From: Rhodospirillales bacterium
GTDB taxonomy: Bacteria; Pseudomonadota; Alphaproteobacteria; Rhodospirillales; UBA2165
Direction of reading: 5' to 3'
DNA length: 64,000 bases
Assembly (NCBI GenBank): GCA_022822205.1
Contig: JAJECC010000140.1
Coordinates: forward strand, 1-64,000
The notes under the pieces were generated by a model that was not told the DNA's origin, ran no database searches, and worked only from the letters and a program-made list of their open reading frames with translations. How positions within the stretch are numbered: the stretch's first letter is position 1; each line of letters starts with the position of its first letter. The translations under genes and the position numbers were made by a program. Shown piece by piece: positions 1-8,516 of the stretch.

Positions 1-1
1 C

Positions 2-172
2 AAGATTCAACGGGGGTATTTGCCGCGGGAAATCTACTCGGCGCACTACATCGACGATCCCAACTTCGCCAACGCCGTGAAGGATTTCGTCGAGCGCGAG
101 GCCCGCGAGGTGGATTACGAGATCGCCGGGCTGATGCAGTATTCGCCCTACCGCTCGACGGAAAACGATTAG
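2..172 (+). CDS. C-terminal fragment of a COG3146/DUF482-type N-acyltransferase
   Basis: Only the last 56 codons are in the window; the gene begins upstream of base 1. The reading frame is open from base 2 to the TAG stop near 171. The tail reads KIQRGYLPREIYSAHYIDDP and then has an acidic/basic helix ending in SPYRSTEND. This matches, from memory, the usual C-terminus of the COG3146 (DUF482) GNAT/FemAB-like predicted N-acyltransferases, in which a Y-S-A-H-W/Y-I-D-P segment precedes a terminal helix and an S-P-Y/F-R ending. Substrate unknown. The assignment rests on this short tail alone, so a different GNAT protein remains possible. Confidence 0.55.
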   Translation, partial: KIQRGYLPREIYSAHYIDDPNFANAVKDFVEREAREVDYEIAGLMQYSPYRSTEND

Positions 173-237
173 ATTCCGGAATCAGGCGGCGGCGGCATCG
201 ATTCGGTGCGACAGGGTGACCAACATCCTGACGTGGA

Positions 238-519
238 TCATCCCGACAGCAACGCGCGCCTGACAGCCTCCGGTTCCCTCTGGATCACCCGCAGCAGCGT
301 CGCCGCCGGACCGCTGACCCGCCGGACTCCCTGCTCCCACTTGCGGTAGCCGGACAGGCTCATGCCCATCAGGGGGGCCATTTGCGCTTGGGTAAGTTTC
401 GCCTGCTTGCGAACCTCCCGCGGGGTCACGGGCGCATGAACTATGGCGGGACCTTCATCCCTGGCATGGGCCAGCGCCTCATTGAGAGACTGGATCAGTT
501 CTTCTCCGAATGTGCTCAT
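238..519 (-). CDS. HTH antitoxin (NadS/HigA-like) of a type II toxin-antitoxin pair
   Basis: A 93-residue protein with a Cro/C1-type helix-turn-helix: residues 33-66 contain REVRKQAKLTQAQMAPLMGM followed by SLSGYRKWEQG, the typical recognition-helix region. It should bind DNA and neutralise the RelE-like toxin encoded just upstream. The ATG at 517-519 overlaps the toxin stop (ATGA), and the sequence GAAAGGAGAAGCC before it gives a strong ribosome-binding site, which decides this start over the longer frame. Toxin-first order is typical of HigBA/NadS-like modules. Autoregulation of the pair is inferred from the family, not shown here. Confidence 0.85.
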   Translation of the reverse strand: MSTFGEELIQSLNEALAHARDEGPAIVHAPVTPREVRKQAKLTQAQMAPLMGMSLSGYRKWEQGVRRVSGPAATLLRVIQREPEAVRRALLSG

Positions 520-854
520 GGCTTCTCCTTTCGGGCTTCCCTGATCGCCGCGGCGATCCCGGCTACTGCGCGCCGCTCTGCCGGATTCAGGTCCGTTCTG
601 GCAGACTTCGCATAGGCAAGGAGCGCATAGATGGGGATATCCTCTCCTCCGTAGAAGTAGATCACCCGTGCACCGCCCCGCTTGCCCCGGCCCAATGCCG
701 AGACCCGCAGCTTTCGGACACCGCCGGTTCCCGGTATTTCGTCGCCCGACAGCGGTTTCTCGGCCAGATGGTCGATCAGTGCGCGCCGTTCCTCCTCGGT
801 GAACAGCTTGTCGGCCTGGCGGGTGAAGGTCGGGGTCTCCGCGACCGTCTGCAT
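516..854 (-). CDS. RelE/HigB-like toxin (COG4737 type)
   Basis: A 112-residue predicted ribosome-dependent mRNA interferase of the RelE superfamily. Its opening MQTVAETPTFTRQADKLF and the middle GDEIPGTGGVRKLR ... GARVIYFY are characteristic of the COG4737 group, which pairs with NadS-like HTH antitoxins. The frame stays open upstream to 911, but family alignment favours the ATG at 852-854. No clear Shine-Dalgarno precedes it; a TATAAAT stretch lies only about 10 bases upstream, so the message could be nearly leaderless. The stop overlaps the antitoxin ATG, implying coupled translation. Confidence 0.83.
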   Translation of the reverse strand: MQTVAETPTFTRQADKLFTEEERRALIDHLAEKPLSGDEIPGTGGVRKLRVSALGRGKRGGARVIYFYGGEDIPIYALLAYAKSARTDLNPAERRAVAGIAAAIREARKEKP

Positions 855-1005
855 CCGATGATTTATAACCCATTGGGGTATCCAGAGCAAGCCGGGCAGA
901 TTGGGCCGCATCTGTGCATTGCCGGCCGTGGGGGGCCACCCCCGGTTCCTGACGCCCTGCGAGGCCCAGGTGGCTCCATAAACGCCGCCCGCGATCTATG
1001 AGTAG

Positions 1006-1412
1006 TTAAGCGGCGCCGAACGCGGTTTCGATGCGCCGGCAAAACTCCAGGAGCTCACCGGTCAGCGTGTCCTCGTTGTCGAAAAACCGGGCCGCCGCAA
1101 TCGGCACGGAGATCGCGCCGACGCCGCCCCGGGAATCCCGCACCGCGGCGCTGACCGCGCAGATGCCCTTGATGTGCTCCTCCCGGTCGAACGCAAGGCC
1201 GGTGCGCCGCACCTCGTCGAGCTCCTCCATCAGGCGGGTGACCCGGTCGGGCTCCTCCGCCCGCAGGATATCCAGAGCGGCCAGGATCGCCTTGCCGTGG
1301 GCGGAGCAGTGCACGGGAAAGGCGCCGCCGAGACTGAACTCGGCGCGCGGGACGGCGGCGGCCCGGCGATGACCTGGATACCCGTCTCGCGGTCTTTCGA
1401 GGCGTCCGCCAT
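1006..1412 (-). pseudogene. Decayed IclR-family regulator (C-terminal effector domain only, frameshifted)
   Basis: The minus strand encodes the end of an IclR effector domain: EFSLGGAFPVHCSAHGKAIL, then a LDEVRRTGLAFDREEHIKGI-like stretch and the terminal helix ending ETAFGAA. The N-terminal winged-helix DNA-binding domain is missing, because the dctM stop lies only 16 bases upstream of the first usable ATG at 1412. The reading also breaks: MADASKDRETGIQVIAG is in one frame and RAEFSLGG in another. The switch falls near 1355-1365 in a CGCGCG run, and removing one GC dinucleotide would restore P-S-R-A-E-F-S-L. It is probably a remnant of the local regulator of the adjacent TRAP operon. Confidence 0.7.
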
Positions 1413-1427
1413 GGCCCCGCCGCCTCG

Positions 1428-2762
1428 CTACAGGAAGGAGAATTGCAGCAGACCCGTACTCAGAACCGGGAAGTTGATCAGGACGATCAGGACCAGCAGC
1501 ATGGTGACCGCGAACGGGAAAGCGCCCGAGAAGATATCGTAAAGAGTCACGTTCGGATCGTTGATCGTACTCTTGATGACGAAGCACGATATCCCCAGGG
1601 GCGGGGTGAGCAGACCGATCTCGGCGCCAACCACGGTGACGATGCCGAACCAGATCAGATCCACGCCGAATTCCTCGAGCGCGGTCAGGAACAGGGGCAC
1701 GACGATCAGGATGATCGATGCCGTGTCCAGGATGGTGCCCAGCGCCAGCATCAGGATCACATACATGGTCATGATCTGACCGAGCGTGAGATCCAGGCCG
1801 GTGAGCCATTCGCCGAACATGGTCGGCAGGCCGGCGACGCCCAGCATCCGGCTGTACATGCTGGCGGCGATGATCAGGAACAGAATGGCCGAGGTGATGT
1901 AGCCGGTTTCGACCAGCACCTCCCACAGATCGGCCCACGACAGGGCGCGCTTGAACCAGGCGATGAGCATGGCGGCCAGGGACCCCATGGCGCCGGCTTC
2001 GACCGGGGTCACGACGCCGCCGTAGATGCCGCCCAGCACCACCAGCACCAGGATGACGACAGGTGAAATCTTGGCTACCAGATCGCCCCAGGTCATGTTG
2101 GCCCAGTCCTCGCCGGCCACGTCCCTGGACTCGTCGCCGCCGACGAAGCTTGGCCAGGCGTAGGACAGAATGAGGATCAGGATGCAGTAGGCGATGGACA
2201 GGATGATCCCGGGAACGATGCCGGCGATGAACAACTGACCCACCGACTGCTCGGTGACGATGGCGTAAATGATCAGCATGGCGCTCGGCGGGATCAGCAT
2301 GCCGAGCACGCTGGACCCGGCGATCACACCGACGGTAAACCGGGACTTGAAGCCGAACCGGTTCATCTCGGGCACCGCGACGCGCGTGAACACCGAAGCC
2401 GACGCAATGGTCGAACCGGTGATCGAGGCAAAGATGGCGTTGGCGGCAACCGTCGCCATGCCGAGCCCGCCCCGTATCCGGTAGAACATGAAGTTGGCGA
2501 CTTCGTAGACGTCCTTTCCCAGGCCCGCCTTGCTGACCACCAGTCCCATCAGGGCGAACAACGGCACGGTGGCGAAGACCTGCTCGGCCACCGTGTCGGC
2601 AATGGATTCGGACAACAGGGCGACCGCGATATCGACATTGTCGCGGATGATCCAGACGCCGATAAACGACACCATGCCGAGGGCGATGGGAATGTAGAGC
2701 CCCGTATAAATCAGGACGACGATAAGGACGACGGAAGCGGCGCCGATTTCAACTGGGGACAT
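1428..2762 (-). CDS. dctM: TRAP transporter large permease (DctM)
   Basis: A 444-residue inner-membrane protein with about 12 hydrophobic segments, matching the usual size of the DctM/SiaM large subunit that carries out Na+-coupled uptake of an organic acid delivered by the periplasmic binding protein. The conserved segments GLGKDVYEVANF, ANAIFASITGSTIASASVF and LIPPSAMLIIYAIVTEQSVG are visible. The ATG at 2760-2762 begins MSPVEIGAASVV; the upstream in-frame extension is charged and overlaps dctQ, so I excluded it. The gene follows dctQ by 20 bases and ends the dctP-dctQ-dctM operon. Substrate cannot be read from sequence. Confidence 0.95.
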   Translation of the reverse strand: MSPVEIGAASVVLIVVLIYTGLYIPIALGMVSFIGVWIIRDNVDIAVALLSESIADTVAEQVFATVPLFALMGLVVSKAGLGKDVYEVANFMFYRIRGGLGMATVAANAIFASITGSTIASASVFTRVAVPEMNRFGFKSRFTVGVIAGSSVLGMLIPPSAMLIIYAIVTEQSVGQLFIAGIVPGIILSIAYCILILILSYAWPSFVGGDESRDVAGEDWANMTWGDLVAKISPVVILVLVVLGGIYGGVVTPVEAGAMGSLAAMLIAWFKRALSWADLWEVLVETGYITSAILFLIIAASMYSRMLGVAGLPTMFGEWLTGLDLTLGQIMTMYVILMLALGTILDTASIILIVVPLFLTALEEFGVDLIWFGIVTVVGAEIGLLTPPLGISCFVIKSTINDPNVTLYDIFSGAFPFAVTMLLVLIVLINFPVLSTGLLQFSFL

Positions 2763-2782
2763 ATGCGTACCTTTTCGTCCGG

Positions 2783-3349
2783 CTATTCGCCCGTGGGCGT
2801 CGTCTCGGGCTCGGCGCCCGCGCCGGGCCGCAGGTAGCGGTATCCGAACGCCAGAAATTGCAGCAGGGTGACGAAACAGCCGAGAACGATAATGACTTTG
2901 ATGGGCCACTCGGGCGCGGTGAACACGCCTTCATCGCCGACGTAATAATTGTGGACCCAGGCGTCGATCATCTCAGGCACCGCGCCAACCAGCACGATGG
3001 CGAGGAATATTGCGCCGATGAGGTCGAATGCCGCACCCATGAAGCGATGCACACTAGGCTTCCGGGCCCGCATGATATTGAAAAAACCTTCGGACCGGGT
3101 CAAGCGGCCGCGGCGGGTCGCATCGCCCAACTGAAGAAAGACGATCCCGACGATGGAAAGTTCCACCAGCTCCAGGACGCCATGAAACGGACGGGCGAAC
3201 AGGGTCCGCGAGAACGCATCCACGTTGATCATCACCATGAGGGCGAAGACCCACAGCGAGCCGATGGTATTCATCCAGGTCAGGACGAAATTGAGCAGGG
3301 CAACGAGGGCGCCGTCGTTGGACGGCGCCCTCGCAGACACGTCAGACAT
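2783..3349 (-). CDS. dctQ: TRAP transporter small permease (DctQ)
   Basis: A 188-residue protein with four hydrophobic segments (about residues 15-45, 58-75, 102-128 and 145-170), the layout of the DctQ small membrane subunit that pairs with DctM. The NVDAFSRTLFARPFHGVLEL stretch, where an F-x-R-x-x-F core precedes P-x-x-G-x-x-E-L, is a family hallmark. It lies between dctP (33 bases upstream) and dctM (20 bases downstream) on the same strand, so cotranscription is near certain. The last roughly 15 residues, rich in proline, glutamate and threonine, are probably disordered. Confidence 0.93.
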   Translation of the reverse strand: MSDVSARAPSNDGALVALLNFVLTWMNTIGSLWVFALMVMINVDAFSRTLFARPFHGVLELVELSIVGIVFLQLGDATRRGRLTRSEGFFNIMRARKPSVHRFMGAAFDLIGAIFLAIVLVGAVPEMIDAWVHNYYVGDEGVFTAPEWPIKVIIVLGCFVTLLQFLAFGYRYLRPGAGAEPETTPTGE

Positions 3350-3382
3350 GATGAGGTTCGCTGATCAGCTTACGCTAACCGC

Positions 3383-4468
3383 CTACTCCTTGTCCCAATG
3401 GCGCAGGATCGGCTGCTTGGCAGCCCGCATCTTGTCCATGTAGGCAGCCAGCACCTTGGTGCCCGGCAGGCCCTTCTTGTCCTGCGCGGCGGCCCAGTCC
3501 TTGGCCACGTTCGGCATGGCCTTGGCCCACTTGTCCCGCTCGGTGGCGCTCATGACGTGAACCTTGCCGCCATTGGCCTGGTAGGCCTTGTAGCTGGCTT
3601 CGGCCACATCGAGGGCCCTCTGGGAGGTGTGGTCACGGTAGGCAATCGAGGCCTCCGAAATGGCCTGGCGGACGGAAGCGGGAAGTCCGTCCCAAGCCTT
3701 CTTGTTCATGGTCACGACCTTGGAGTTCGCCGTACCCATGTCGCCTTTGAGCATATAGGGCGCGACCTCGTACATTTTCCGGCCGACAACCGCTTCCGGC
3801 CACAGCATGATGGTGTCCAGCACGCCGGTCTTCAGCTTGTTGTAGTATCCCACGAGGCTGCCGGGGACGGTGGCCGCGCCGAAGCCCTCGACCCAGCGGG
3901 CGTTCAGGCCGGCAACGCCGATCTTGTCACCCTTGAAGTCCGCGGTGGTCTTGATCGGATGCTTGGAGAACATCTGATAGGTGTCGAGCACCGCGACGCT
4001 GGTCAGGTAGACCTGGTTGAACTTGGCAAACGCGGACTTGAACTCCGGAAACTTCTCGGCCAGGCCGTCGATGGTCCTTGAGAGGAGCCGGGGATCGGTG
4101 GTCACGAACGGACTCGCATAGGCCACCATCTGAAGCGGCACCTTGTCCTGGTGGAACACGGTGGTCACCACGCCGATGTCACCCAGGCCCTTCTGCATGC
4201 CGCCCATGACGCCACGCGGCTTGACGATCTGACCGCCCCAAGCCTGGTTCCAGTCGATCTTGTACTTGCCGCCCTTGGCCAGCCGCTTGTCGACCTCGGG
4301 GATCATGAAATTGGCAAATTCCTTCACCCACATGGACTTGAGCGAATAGCCGTCGATGGCGGTCATTTTGATCGTCTCGGCGGCCTTCGCCTGCCCGGCG
4401 GAGAACCCCGCAGCCAGCGCGCCGGCGGCGACGAGGGCGGTGGAAAATTTCAATGCATTGAATTTCAT
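3383..4468 (-). CDS. dctP: TRAP transporter solute-binding protein (DctP family)
   Basis: A 361-residue periplasmic binding protein. Residues 1-29 form a Sec signal peptide with a likely cleavage after A-K-A. The mature part shows DctP-family features: KIDWNQAWGGQIVKPRGVM near the N-terminal lobe and FKGDKIGVAGLNARWVEGFG in the middle, the region that in DctP proteins carries the carboxylate-binding arginine. It is somewhat longer than the usual 325-340 residues. It is the first gene of the operon, with AGGAAGG before its ATG. The ligand is presumably an organic acid but cannot be specified. Confidence 0.92.
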   Translation of the reverse strand: MKFNALKFSTALVAAGALAAGFSAGQAKAAETIKMTAIDGYSLKSMWVKEFANFMIPEVDKRLAKGGKYKIDWNQAWGGQIVKPRGVMGGMQKGLGDIGVVTTVFHQDKVPLQMVAYASPFVTTDPRLLSRTIDGLAEKFPEFKSAFAKFNQVYLTSVAVLDTYQMFSKHPIKTTADFKGDKIGVAGLNARWVEGFGAATVPGSLVGYYNKLKTGVLDTIMLWPEAVVGRKMYEVAPYMLKGDMGTANSKVVTMNKKAWDGLPASVRQAISEASIAYRDHTSQRALDVAEASYKAYQANGGKVHVMSATERDKWAKAMPNVAKDWAAAQDKKGLPGTKVLAAYMDKMRAAKQPILRHWDKE

Positions 4469-4662
4469 TTTTGCCTTCCTGTGTCGTTCACAAAAATCTG
4501 AAAAATTGTACCGGGATGCGATAATAGCGTATCGGCGGGCCGAACTTAGGTCAGACGATTATCCGGTGTCAATCGGCGATCTTCGCGCAATCCATTGCAG
4601 ACGCCGCAAAAATACGGACTGCCATCGGCAACCCGCTTTCCTGGCTCAAAATCGCGGGAAAA

Positions 4663-7044
4663 TCACTCGACCAGGGCCGGGGTCTTGGACTTTCCGGAAC
4701 CGCCGGGACCCTTCTTCGGCCCGTCATCCGGCCCCTCATCGCTGTCCTTGCCCTTACCGCCGCTTTTTCCGGGTGAGCCCTTGGGCAGCGCGATCTTCGG
4801 GAAGTCGAACGCGACCTTGCCGTCCTTGATCGTGGCGAGCACCGAACCGCCCTTCGACAGCTTGCCGAACAGCAGTTCTTCGGCGAGCGGCTTCTTGACG
4901 TGTTCCTGAATGACCCGCGCGAGAGGCCGGGCACCGAACCGTTTGTCGTAGCCCTTCTTGGCCAGCCACTGGCGGGCGGTCTCGTCCAATTCGATGGTCA
5001 CGTCCCGGTCGCTCAACTGGGCTTCCAATTCCATGATGAACTTGTCGACCACACGGCTCATGATCTCCGGCGTCAGGTTGTCGAAGGCAATGGTTGCATC
5101 CAGCCGGTTGCGGAACTCCGGCGTGAACATCCGCTCGATCGCCTCTTGGTCGTCTCCGGTGCGTTCTTCCCGCTCGAAACCGATGGCCTGCTTGGCGAGC
5201 TCGCTGGCGCCGGCATTGGTGGTCATGATCAGGATGACGTTGCGGAAATCGACGCCCTTGCCGTTGTGGTCGGTCAGCTTTCCGTGATCCATCACCTGCA
5301 GCAGAATATTGAACAGGTCGGGGTGGGCCTTCTCGATCTCGTCCAGCAAGAGGACGCAATGGGGATGTTGATCGACGGCATCGGTCAGCAGACCGCCCTG
5401 ATCGAAGCCCACATATCCCGGGGGCGCGCCGATCAATCGTGAGACCGTGTGCCGTTCCATGTACTCGGACATATCGAAGCGGGTGAGCTCGATTCCGAGG
5501 CTGCGGGCCAACTGCCGGGCGACCTCGGTCTTGCCGACGCCCGTGGGGCCGGAGAACAGGTAGCTGCCGATGGGTTTTTCGGGCTCGCGCAGGCCCGCCC
5601 GCGCCAACTTGATGGCGCCGGACAACGCATCGATGGCCTTGTCCTGACCGAAAACCATGGTCTTGAGGTCGCGCTCCAGATTGCCGAGCGACTTCTTGTC
5701 GTCCCGCGACACGGTTTTCGGAGGGATACGCGCGATCTTGGCGACCACCGCTTCGACGTCCTTCACCGAGATGGTCTTCCGGCGTTTGTTCTCGGGGACC
5801 AGCATGCGCGATGCGCCGACCTCGTCCAGCACGTCGATCGCCTTGTCGGGCAGTTTGCGGTCGTGAATGTAACGCGCCGCGAGCTGAACCGCCTGACGGA
5901 TGGCTTCGGAGGTATAGCGGACCTGATGGTGCTCCTCGTAATAGGGTTTGAGGCCGCGCAGGATCTTGACCGCGTCCTCGACCGAGGGCTCGGTGATATC
6001 GATCTTCTGGAACCGGCGAACCAGCGCCCGGTCCTTCTCGAAATAGCCGCGATATTCCTTGTAGGTGGTCGACCCGATGCACCGGAGCGCGCCGCTCTGC
6101 AAGGACGGCTTCAGCAGGTTCGATGCATCCATCGAACCGCCGGAGGTCGCGCCAGCGCCGATGACCGTGTGAATTTCGTCGATGAACAGGATGCTTTTGT
6201 CGACGTTCTCCAACTCCGTCAGCACCGCCTTGATGCGCTCCTCGAAGTCGCCCCGGTAGCGGGTGCCGGCCAGCAGGGAGCCCATATCGAGGCAATAGAT
6301 CGTGCTGCCGAACAGTACCTCGGGCACGCTTTCCTCGACGATCCGCTTGGCCAGGCCCTCGGCGATGGCTGTCTTGCCCACGCCCGGATCACCCACATAG
6401 AGCGGATTGTTCTTGGTCCGGCGGCACAGGACCTGGATGGTCCGCTCGATCTCGGCTTCGCGGCCGATCAGCGGATCGATCTTGCCGTCGACAGCCTTCT
6501 GGTTGAGATTCACGCAATAGCTCTCAAGGGCCTCGTGGCCCTTGCGCACCACTTTCTCTTCGGTGGCTTCCTCCTCGGTGCCGTCCACCGACTGGGAGCT
6601 CGAGAAGCCCGGCACCTTGGCGATGCCGTGGCTGATGTAGTTCACCGCGTCCAGCCGGGTCATGTCATGCAGTTGAAGGAAATACACCGCATGGGCCTCG
6701 CGCTCGGAGAAGATCGCCACCAGCACGTTCGCCCCGGTGACCTCCTCACGGCCCGAAGACTGCACATGAATCGCGGCCCGTTGGACCACCCGCTGGAAGC
6801 TGGCCGTCGGCTTGGGCTCCGACAGCTTGCTGGTGATCAGATCGGTCAACTCTTCATCGATGAAGTCCGTCAGGTCCTTGCGCAGTTGCTCGATCTCGAC
6901 CCCGCAGGCGCGGAGAACGGCGACGCTGTCCTGGTCTTCCGTCAACGCCAGCAGCAAGTGCTCGAGCGTCGCATATTCGTGGTTACGCTCGGTGGCGAGT
7001 CCCAGCGCCCGGTGCAGACTTTGTTCCAAATTGCGAGAGAGCAT
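4663..7044 (-). CDS. clpA: ATP-dependent Clp protease ATP-binding subunit ClpA
   Basis: A 793-residue Hsp100 unfoldase that feeds substrates to ClpP in the cytosol. It has the N-terminal Clp repeat domain (residues 1-145), a first AAA module with Walker A GDPGVGKT near residue 215 and [11 protein letters not shown], and a second AAA module with GPTGVGKT near 500 and [11 protein letters not shown]. The [12 protein letters not shown] segment near residue 615 corresponds to the ClpP-docking IGF/L loop of ClpA. An unusual lysine/glycine/aspartate-rich tail of about 40 residues ends the protein. Its adaptor clpS lies 29 bases upstream on the same strand. ClpB is excluded by the absence of the coiled-coil middle domain. 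Confidence 0.97.
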   Translation of the reverse strand: MLSRNLEQSLHRALGLATERNHEYATLEHLLLALTEDQDSVAVLRACGVEIEQLRKDLTDFIDEELTDLITSKLSEPKPTASFQRVVQRAAIHVQSSGREEVTGANVLVAIFSEREAHAVYFLQLHDMTRLDAVNYISHGIAKVPGFSSSQSVDGTEEEATEEKVVRKGHEALESYCVNLNQKAVDGKIDPLIGREAEIERTIQVLCRRTKNNPLYVGDPGVGKTAIAEGLAKRIVEESVPEVLFGSTIYCLDMGSLLAGTRYRGDFEERIKAVLTELENVDKSILFIDEIHTVIGAGATSGGSMDASNLLKPSLQSGALRCIGSTTYKEYRGYFEKDRALVRRFQKIDITEPSVEDAVKILRGLKPYYEEHHQVRYTSEAIRQAVQLAARYIHDRKLPDKAIDVLDEVGASRMLVPENKRRKTISVKDVEAVVAKIARIPPKTVSRDDKKSLGNLERDLKTMVFGQDKAIDALSGAIKLARAGLREPEKPIGSYLFSGPTGVGKTEVARQLARSLGIELTRFDMSEYMERHTVSRLIGAPPGYVGFDQGGLLTDAVDQHPHCVLLLDEIEKAHPDLFNILLQVMDHGKLTDHNGKGVDFRNVILIMTTNAGASELAKQAIGFEREERTGDDQEAIERMFTPEFRNRLDATIAFDNLTPEIMSRVVDKFIMELEAQLSDRDVTIELDETARQWLAKKGYDKRFGARPLARVIQEHVKKPLAEELLFGKLSKGGSVLATIKDGKVAFDFPKIALPKGSPGKSGGKGKDSDEGPDDGPKKGPGGSGKSKTPALVE

Positions 7045-7073
7045 GACCCATGCGGCCTTTGTTGTTTAAATTG

Positions 7074-7406
7074 CTATTCCTTTTCGATCGTGCATTGCAG
7101 CGGATGCTGATGCTGCTGCGCAAGATCCATGGTTTGATTCACTTTCGTCTCGGCGACTTCGTATGTGTAGACCCCGCAAACGCCGACACCCTTCTGGTGG
7201 ACGTGCAGCATGATCCGCGTTGCCTCCTCGTGGCTCTTGCTGAAAAAAGATTCCAGCACATGAACGACGAATTCCATCGGCGTGTAGTCGTCGTTCAGCA
7301 TCAAGACCTTGTACATGGACGGCTTCTTGGTCTTGGTCCGGCTTTTTAGGGCGATCCCGTGTTCGAGATCGTCGTCGCCGTTTCGTCCGTCGTCGTCGCG
7401 TTTCAT
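7074..7406 (-). CDS. clpS: ClpS adaptor of the N-degron pathway
   Basis: A 110-residue adaptor that delivers proteins with bulky hydrophobic N-terminal residues to ClpAP. The core begins [21 protein letters not shown]38, D39 and D40 and the later MLHVHQKG (His70) match the residues that hold the alpha-amino group of the substrate. The first 25 residues are charged and flexible, as in other ClpS proteins. The open frame extends upstream to 7526, but the ATG at 7404-7406 is the likely start because family similarity and charge pattern begin there. It precedes clpA on the same strand. Confidence 0.94.
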   Translation of the reverse strand: MKRDDDGRNGDDDLEHGIALKSRTKTKKPSMYKVLMLNDDYTPMEFVVHVLESFFSKSHEEATRIMLHVHQKGVGVCGVYTYEVAETKVNQTMDLAQQHQHPLQCTIEKE

Positions 7407-7571
7407 CGTTTCTTGGCTGGTCTCAATGCGTCTCGTCCGCGTCAGGAAATCTGCCAGTCCGCGCCCGTGGCCATGGGTACCGAACCCCGAATATATGCCG
7501 TCCGGGCCGGACGTGCAAAATCCCATTCCGGGAAGACCGCCAATATACGGCCAAATTCGCTAATTTGACGA

Positions 7572-8276
7572 TCAATTCCGAAGGAGAGAGTTGCTCAGTC
7601 CATTGTCGCCCACCCTGACCTGAAACGAGTTGTTGGGATCCTGATCGGGATCATGGGGGGGAAATTCCAGCGGATCGGTCTTGCGCGGCGGATTAACCGC
7701 GATTCCGGTGAAATCCCAGGCGGCGAGGACTTGGGGAAACGCCAACGATTTGAACCCCTCGTCAGGCCATAGATAGCCGGTAAAGTGAAATTCGCCGCCC
7801 CGGCAGGCCGCGGCGGCCCAATAAAAGTCAACGGAACTCAACTCCAGACCCTTGGCCGGCGGGCCGAACACCCCGTCCGCCGTCAACGCCCGCTCCAGCA
7901 CCGCGATCTGATCGGCGGGAACGCTGATGACGGTGACGTCAGGCCGCCAGGGCGCCAGCAGATCGATGTCGTTCCCATCGATAACGATATTTGACAGGTC
8001 CGGCTGCTCGCTGATCTCGATGCGGACATCGAAGCGGCCGGATTCGTTCGACGGCGTTATCTCGTACACTCTCACCTGCTCCATGTAGACACCGTTGTAG
8101 ATCAGCCGGTAGCGATCCAAACCACCCGGTTCGCATTGCCGGCGAATGTCTTCGGCGCCCAGATAGGCGAACCAGCTGAACTTGCGTACGACCGGATTGG
8201 TGGTTTGTTGGGCCGCACAGGCAGCCAACAAAATCACCGCAAGGACGGCGAGGTATGGTGTCCGATAATGGCGCAT
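7572..8276 (-). CDS. Putative lipoprotein of unknown function
   Basis: I do not recognise a family. The 234-residue protein begins with a lipoprotein signal peptide whose lipobox L-A-A-C places the lipidated cysteine at residue 20, so it should be anchored in the cell envelope, with A-A-Q-Q after the cysteine suggesting outer-membrane sorting by the plus-2 rule. The mature part is rich in beta-forming stretches and short acidic/proline-rich loops; its end (residues 200-234) is asparagine- and aspartate-rich. It is transcribed divergently from the carboxypeptidase gene at 8517. The shared upstream region is about 240 bases. Confidence 0.7.
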   Translation of the reverse strand: MRHYRTPYLAVLAVILLAACAAQQTTNPVVRKFSWFAYLGAEDIRRQCEPGGLDRYRLIYNGVYMEQVRVYEITPSNESGRFDVRIEISEQPDLSNIVIDGNDIDLLAPWRPDVTVISVPADQIAVLERALTADGVFGPPAKGLELSSVDFYWAAAACRGGEFHFTGYLWPDEGFKSLAFPQVLAAWDFTGIAVNPPRKTDPLEFPPHDPDQDPNNSFQVRVGDNGLSNSLLRN

Positions 8277-8516
8277 GGGCTGATTCTACACCGTCGATGC
8301 GCCGTTAACACTTTCTTTAAGACCATTTGGAACAGTCTAGCCGGGCCGTCGGACACCCGGCCGGTGCCGGAATCAATAGCGGCCGCCCGCCGCGAGGGGC
8401 TTCAGGGACCAACGCAATGGGCGGATGGACAGGTTCGGGAACATGCCGTACTTTCGGTCTTCGGGGGTAGAGAGATCGAGCAGGCAACGGCGCCCCAAGC
8501 GGGCGCACGGAGGCTC

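Noticed and set aside
4754-6295. Long alternate-frame ORF inside clpA
   Set aside because: Same strand, shifted frame of ClpA with arginine/glycine-rich translation.
6812-7110. Plus-strand small ORFs opposite the clpA start
   Set aside because: Antisense to the highly conserved Clp N-domain; no ribosome-binding site or family resemblance.
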